Shown here piece after piece: positions 60,368-64,000 of a DNA stretch of 64,000 nucleotides. A program made the position numbers and the translations under genes. The DNA is from Clostridia bacterium (lineage in GTDB: Bacteria; Bacillota; Clostridia; Acetivibrionales; DSM-2933), in the NCBI GenBank assembly GCA_026418275.1, contig JAOABQ010000005.1, positions 1-64,000 of the forward strand, read 5' to 3'. Every line of letters begins with the position of its first letter. Within the stretch, counting starts at the first letter, position 1. Below the pieces are notes generated by a model. That model was not told the DNA's origin, made no database searches, and saw only the letters and a list, made by a program, of their open reading frames with translations.

Positions 60368-61120
60368 TTATTTATCATCTTTCTCAACATTTTTCACATA
60401 TTGTTTTGATACCTCTATATTGCTTCTTAATATCAATGAAACCGCAATAATGAATTTTCTATGCTTCTCAATTGTGCGTCTGTGAACGTTAAATAATCTT
60501 AACAATTCTTTTATTGGAAGCATTTTATATCTATGCAGTTTATCAAATAATACATCATCATCAGCAATAGTTCTAGCAATTTTAGTAAAAAAACGCATGG
60601 AATCGCTATGCTTAGGTGAATTAACAACAAGTTCCATGATGGTAATACCAAACTCGTTTAATTTTGACTTAAGCATTTGTATTTCTTCCTTGACTTCAAT
60701 ATTTTCGAATTGGAAAAAGGAATCCGAGGATAGATAACGTTCTTCAAATACGTTACTATCCTCATCTTGATTAAAGTATGTGAAAGGCAAAACTTTATCG
60801 TTTTTTATATTACTTCTTCGATAGTCAATAATTCTTCTTTTTATAACCATTTCTGAGTACGTCAAAAAATTATGGTTTCTTTCTTCATTAAAGGAGTTAA
60901 TAGCCTCGTTAAACGCAATCAGACCAATACTATACTCATCGCTATTCTCAATCTCCACAAATTTGTTTGTGGCAGCAGAAACAACTTTGATGATAAAAGG
61001 TTTATAATCCGCCAAAACCTTCTCCCTTAACGTCTCATCACCACTTTTTATTTTTTTTAAAGCATCATTAATTGGGTATTTTGCATCTGAATCCTTTTTA
61101 AAAAGGCCTAGAATTTTCAA
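60368..61120 (-). CDS. sigI: RNA polymerase sigma factor SigI
   Basis: 250 residues from a TTG start with AAAGGAAGG 8 nt upstream. It matches the SigI family of Firmicutes: the region-2-like helix (IGLIAFNEAINSFNEERNHNFLTYSEMVIKRRIIDYRR) and a C-terminal SigI-specific HTH (LLRLFNVHRRTIEKHRKFI) that reads the -35. It directs RNA polymerase to promoters such as 58675-58706 and its own 61273-61304. It is the first gene of a two-gene operon with its anti-sigma factor. In cellulolytic clostridia multiple SigI/RsgI pairs each respond to a different polysaccharide. Confidence 0.94.
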   Translation of the reverse strand: MKILGLFKKDSDAKYPINDALKKIKSGDETLREKVLADYKPFIIKVVSAATNKFVEIENSDEYSIGLIAFNEAINSFNEERNHNFLTYSEMVIKRRIIDYRRSNIKNDKVLPFTYFNQDEDSNVFEERYLSSDSFFQFENIEVKEEIQMLKSKLNEFGITIMELVVNSPKHSDSMRFFTKIARTIADDDVLFDKLHRYKMLPIKELLRLFNVHRRTIEKHRKFIIAVSLILRSNIEVSKQYVKNVEKDDK

Positions 61121-61272
61121 CTACTCAACCTTCCTTTAAGTATAGATGACCAAATATAAAAGTAAAACTACAATATTTGGTTCACTGTATTTAAAAACAT
61201 TGATTCAATATCTACTATCGGGTTTTGTCATTTTAACATTAGAATTAATTATATAAAGAGTTAAGTTATTAA

Positions 61273-61304
61273 TTCGAATACAGTTATCATTTTTGTATGG
61301 TAGG
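61273..61304 (-). promoter_or_regulatory. SigI-type autoregulatory promoter of sigI-rsgI
   Basis: On the minus strand CCTACCATAC, 18 nt and CGAATTAAT, identical in boxes and spacing to the promoter at 58675-58706. The transcript would start near 61266, about 145 nt before the TTG start. The other part of 61305-61542 holds no gene. Confidence 0.85.
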
Positions 61305-61542
61305 TAAAAAATATTTATTGATTTATTGTATTCCCCAAAATGTTTAATAACAGTATAGCCTATTTTACCCGCTTGCTATAGCATAAATTTTATTTCTGCA
61401 ATTAGCTACACCCACACCAAAGGGGGCATAATTCATGTAAGGATTCACAATAAAATTTATTTTACATTTTCATTCAAAAAATTCACATCACTTAAAAGCA
61501 TGGCTTTTAAAAAGAATTCAAAAACAGCAGCAAAATATAAAC

Positions 61543-61752
61543 TTAAAGACCGGGTACTCCTTTCGGATTAAGATTTGGGGTTATACGACGAAAAGCGCCG
61601 AACGGTGAGCGTCTTGCCGTTCGACGCTTGAATACCCGCCAAAAAAAGAAATCCGTTTGCCGTTCTACCCACGCGACTTCGTGGCTACCTACCCTGCACG
61701 GCGGTTTATCGTATTCCGCCATTAGCGCACCCTCTATCTTGCGGCAGGTCAT
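61543..61752 (-). CDS. Small hypothetical protein in GC-rich remnant
   Basis: A 69-codon frame beginning MTCRKIEGALMAEYDKPP and ending NPKGVPGL. The region is GC-richer than all neighbours and has no ribosome site. Arg-rich composition and atypical codons suggest DNA from a conjugative or integrated element rather than a native gene. I do not recognise it, and it may be non-coding. Confidence 0.3.
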   Translation of the reverse strand: MTCRKIEGALMAEYDKPPCRVGSHEVAWVERQTDFFFWRVFKRRTARRSPFGAFRRITPNLNPKGVPGL

Positions 61753-61784
61753 TGTGCGCTTCGCTTGGCGGTATTCCGCTTAGA

Positions 61785-61934
61785 CGGTCATTCAGTTTTC
61801 AGGCAACAAAAAAAGCCTTTGCCCACAATCAGTAAATGACTGATATGAAAGAAACGGCTTGTGCCTGAAATGACCGCTGACTGTGGAAACAGGCAAGAGG
61901 AAAACCCTCTCACCTGTTTCCACAGTCGGCGGTC
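61785..61934. repeat. Structured segment with a 29-bp near-perfect hairpin
   Basis: From 61872 to 61934, GACCGCTGACTGTGGAAAC and its complement form an almost perfect 29-bp stem with a 4-nt loop. Immediately before it, CGGTCATT...TTCAGGCA (61785-61805) can pair with TGCCTGAAATGACCG (61862-61876), enclosing an inner ATCAGT/ACTGAT hairpin. The two large stems share the bases 61872-61876, so they exclude each other, as in a switch. It lies in the GC-rich remnant. Confidence 0.75.
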
Positions 61935-62032
61935 AAAATTGAGGTCTATGCTTCCAACTTTTTGATGGTTTCTGCTCTGGCAATATCCACAGAGCCTAAC
62001 GGACGTTGAGGTACAGCCCTCGACTCGTGTTT

Positions 62033-62215
62033 TCATATCCTGCGTCGATATGCCTTCATCGCGAATAGGTAAGCAACAACCATGATACCGACACACCACG
62101 CGAGGGCTATCCAGATATCATTTCCCACAGGTTTGGAGTTCAGCAAAGAGCGTATCGTCTCCACGATTGACGTTACAGGCTGATTCTCCGCAAAAACACG
62201 CACGACTTGCAGTAA
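62033..62215 (-). pseudogene. C-terminal remnant of a DrrB-like ABC-2 permease
   Basis: On the minus strand the frame encodes VVRVFAENQPVTSIVETIR, LLNSKPVGNDIWIAL, AWCVGIMVVAYLFAMKAY and RRRI then stop (TGA at 62033). This is the conserved end of daunorubicin-resistance-type ABC-2 permeases. The N-terminal 200 residues are absent and no ribosome site exists. Together with the GC-rich character it marks foreign DNA. Confidence 0.7.
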
Positions 62216-62628
62216 ACATAAAATTAAGCTGTAATTGGGTATGGATTTTGATTAAGCAAAATTAGGTATGTTCTTAAGGAAAGATGCAAAGAAAAGGATC
62301 TACAAAACAAATCTGTATTATGTATCATCTGTAAACTTTATATGACTGGAAACCATTAAAATTTTCTATACATCTAGGGTACAATTTAATTTTTCTACTA
62401 ATTTTGACTACATACTATTGCTAAAAGTCAAAATCAATTCTACATTGGCTAAATTGCGATATACTTATATATCCTCTAAGTACAAGTCGCTTATTCCCAT
62501 TTTCGTTAAAAGGTGACTCCTCTTGCTAAAATGCCCCCCTTGCACACCCCGGTGCATTTTTTCCTCATATTTACAACACAACAATGAAAATTCAAAGAAA
62601 CAGAACCCTATTTTCACCCTAAAAACAA
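62216..62628. other. Intergenic region, nothing convincing
   Basis: About 410 nt upstream of the tRNA-Gln terminator. AT-rich with a C-rich patch near 62535 that is flanked by AAAATGC and GCATTTT. No gene or clear promoter is seen. Confidence 0.4.
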
Positions 62629-62654
62629 CAAAAAGCCCTTGAAATCAAGGACTT
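62629..62654 (-). terminator. Terminator of tRNA-Gln
   Basis: AGTCCTTGA and TCAAGGGCT form a 9-bp stem (one G-U) with a 2-nt loop and TTTTTG on the minus strand. It lies 30 nt after the tRNA end. Confidence 0.75.
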
Positions 62655-62683
62655 TCCATTGTATCAAAATCATTGTTTTAATA

Positions 62684-62757
62684 TGGCTGCGGGAGAAGGA
62701 TTCGAACCCTCACAGACTGATCCAGAGTCAGTAGTGCTACCATTACACAATCCCGCA
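62684..62757 (-). tRNA. tRNA-Gln (anticodon CTG)
   Basis: The 74-nt minus-strand sequence has a TGCGGGA/TCCCGCA acceptor stem, D-arm, anticodon stem ACTGA/TCAGT with loop CTCTGGA (anticodon CTG), a T-arm with GGTTCGAATCC and an encoded CCA. All stems pair. The CTG anticodon reads CAG; bacteria usually also need a TTG isoacceptor elsewhere. It is an intact gene, unlike the tRNA-Phe-like one at 2.1 kb. Confidence 0.93.
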
Positions 62758-63058
62758 ATATTTTTCACAAAGGCTATTATACTACATTTACATACCCTTT
62801 GCAAGTAAATTTTTATACTTTTACACCACATATTATAACCGGAATATCCCCTTATCATACTAAAATAAAACCGTTCATCTCTATGAATTAAACTGTTTCC
62901 ATACTTTCTTTATTCAAATATTTATTATATAATTTCCCTATGAAATGCTACAGCCTAGGACTTAAACATATTATAATGAACAACAAGTATTTCTATTCCC
63001 GTCTTCAATACCTAAAGCTTATTGAAGACTTTAAAATTTATTGAAATGGAGAGATCGG

Positions 63059-63853
63059 ATGTTAAAAACATGGTCAAACTTTGAAAAAATATGGTTGGGC
63101 ATATTTACCCTTCTCATTCTCGCTGTAACGGTTATATTTTCTTTAAATGGGACAGATTATACCAGTACAAAGAGCATACTGTTAAACTGGGTGATTTCCC
63201 CGGTCAGCGCCATAACCGGTATTATATGTGTTGTGCTCGCAGCTCGGGCAAGCATATGGACCTATGTCTGGGGAACAATAAATTGTATCACTTACGGTTA
63301 TCTGGCTTACACAAGTAGTTATTACGGAGATATGATCATTAATTTGTTTTACTTTTTACCTTTTCAATTTATTGGCTTTATCTGGTGGCAGAAACACCTT
63401 AAACCCAACAGTAAGGAATTTGTTGTTATGCGGAAACTTAGCCCCAAACAGTTCATTTCAATCTCACTTGGGGGTATTATTGCTGCAATTTTATTCGGTA
63501 TGGCCTTATTTAAACTGGATAACTGGTTTATTACTGCAATGAAACGGAATATCTCCATATATAACTACCTTGATAATATGTTCCACATTCCTTATCTCGG
63601 AGCAATTTTCGATGCATCATCGGAAGTTCTTCAAATTATCGCTCAAATCCTTATGGTTTTGGCTTATGCAGAGCAGTGGATCATGTGGATACTAACCAAC
63701 GTAATAACCATTATAATGTGGTTAACCGTCATTATATCCGATCGGTCTTCCCTTCCATGGTCTTTGCCAACCTTGATCATGTGGATTGCATATTTAATCA
63801 ATAGCACCTATGGATACTTTAATTGGTTAAAAGGAGCAAAACAAAATGTATAA
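63059..63853 (+). CDS. pnuC: Nicotinamide mononucleotide transporter PnuC
   Basis: 264 residues from the ATG at 63059, where GGAGAG lies about 7 nt upstream. An in-frame ATG six codons earlier has no site. The PnuC family signature is present: WVISPVSAITGIICVV, WTYVWGTINCITYGYLAY and FYFLPFQFIGFIWW. Seven hydrophobic segments are visible. It imports nicotinamide riboside or mononucleotide for NAD salvage at the membrane. It overlaps an adenylyltransferase gene by 8 nt, so uptake and NAD synthesis are encoded together. Confidence 0.92.
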   Translation: MLKTWSNFEKIWLGIFTLLILAVTVIFSLNGTDYTSTKSILLNWVISPVSAITGIICVVLAARASIWTYVWGTINCITYGYLAYTSSYYGDMIINLFYFLPFQFIGFIWWQKHLKPNSKEFVVMRKLSPKQFISISLGGIIAAILFGMALFKLDNWFITAMKRNISIYNYLDNMFHIPYLGAIFDASSEVLQIIAQILMVLAYAEQWIMWILTNVITIIMWLTVIISDRSSLPWSLPTLIMWIAYLINSTYGYFNWLKGAKQNV

Positions 63854-64000
63854 AACTGGTATTTTCCCAGGCAAGTTTACGCCTCCCCACCGGGGACATT
63901 TAAATGCAATCATTCATGCAGCGACAAGGTGTGAGCAATTATATGTGGTCGTATCCGATAATCCGGCTTTGACCCAAAAGCTCTGTAGTGAAGCCCATTT
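63846..64000 (+). CDS. nadR: Nicotinamide-nucleotide adenylyltransferase (NadR-like), partial at window end
   Basis: The first 51 codons are visible. GIFPGKFTPPHRGHLNAI carries the HxGH nucleotidyltransferase motif (HRGH), and VVVSDNPAL follows. The start overlaps the end of pnuC by 8 nt, and AAAGGAG lies 9 nt upstream. It would convert NMN to NAD, or act as the bifunctional NadR with a ribosyl kinase at its C-terminus, which is outside the window. Confidence 0.85.
   Translation, partial: MYKTGIFPGKFTPPHRGHLNAIIHAATRCEQLYVVVSDNPALTQKLCSEAH

Noticed and set aside
61788-62099. 103-codon open frame on the minus strand
   Set aside because: It runs through the 29-bp hairpin and has a non-protein-like composition.

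Overview
The window is AT-rich DNA from a Gram-positive clostridial anaerobe, most likely a cellulolytic, dockerin-bearing member of the Ruminiclostridium/Acetivibrio type. The evidence is strong AGGAGG-type ribosome binding sites with frequent GTG and TTG starts, large secreted proteins with Thr/Pro linkers and copper-amine-oxidase-like repeats, a dockerin-like module, a SigI/RsgI sensing pair, a clostridial Cys-rich RiPP locus and clostridial enzyme families. Species assignment is inference.

Layout. 1-2.2 kb: apparent IS21-like end debris, two small secreted proteins and a mutated tRNA-Phe. 2.2-8.9 kb, minus strand: a complete Cys-rich RiPP operon (exporter, precursor, radical SAM maturase, TIGR04066-type protein, acyl-carrier-like protein, S8 protease fused to a second TIGR04066-like domain). 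9.2-15.9 kb: a DNA-binding-like protein, a caspase-fold (C25/CHAT-like) protease with Cys clusters, an ATP-grasp ligase and a divergent MFS exporter, which may be a second peptide or small-molecule locus. 16.4-21.5 kb: a membrane protein, a stand-alone EF-G paralogue behind a leader-peptide/terminator attenuator, and selO. 21.9-28.5 kb: three secreted proteins in one operon. 29-35 kb: a phosphatase and kinase pair, an Lsa-like ABC-F protein with its own attenuator, a VOC protein, and a frameshifted YetF gene with DUF4363. 35.4-42.8 kb: a 38-aa hydrophobic peptide, tandem asparaginase-II genes, and a run of decaying genes (activase and dehydratase remnant, FAD oxidoreductase, ABC permease tail) between YmaF and LysM proteins. 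42.9-47.7 kb: a large secreted HExxH protein, a carbonic anhydrase remnant and a secreted propeller-like protein. 47.8-50.4 kb: recQ between two 140-bp inverted repeats. 50.5-61.3 kb: two large secreted proteins sharing a propeller domain, followed by rsgI and sigI. 61.5-62.2 kb: a GC-richer remnant with a 29-bp hairpin and a DrrB-like tail. 62.6-64 kb: tRNA-Gln, pnuC and a partial NMN adenylyltransferase gene.

How parts work together. The strongest regulatory inference is that SigI controls its own operon and the neighbouring 1678-aa secreted protein. Both have the same promoter: CCTACCATAC, exactly 18 nt, then CGAATTAAT. Two translation-factor genes (EF-G paralogue and ABC-F) each carry a short leader ORF and an intrinsic terminator that translation could melt, which suggests induction by ribosome stalling. 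In the RiPP operon a 15-bp hairpin after the precursor probably keeps precursor mRNA in excess over the enzymes. The most unusual candidate system is the caspase-like/ATP-grasp/MFS group next to the RiPP operon. All database-type calls are from memory of families and were not searched.
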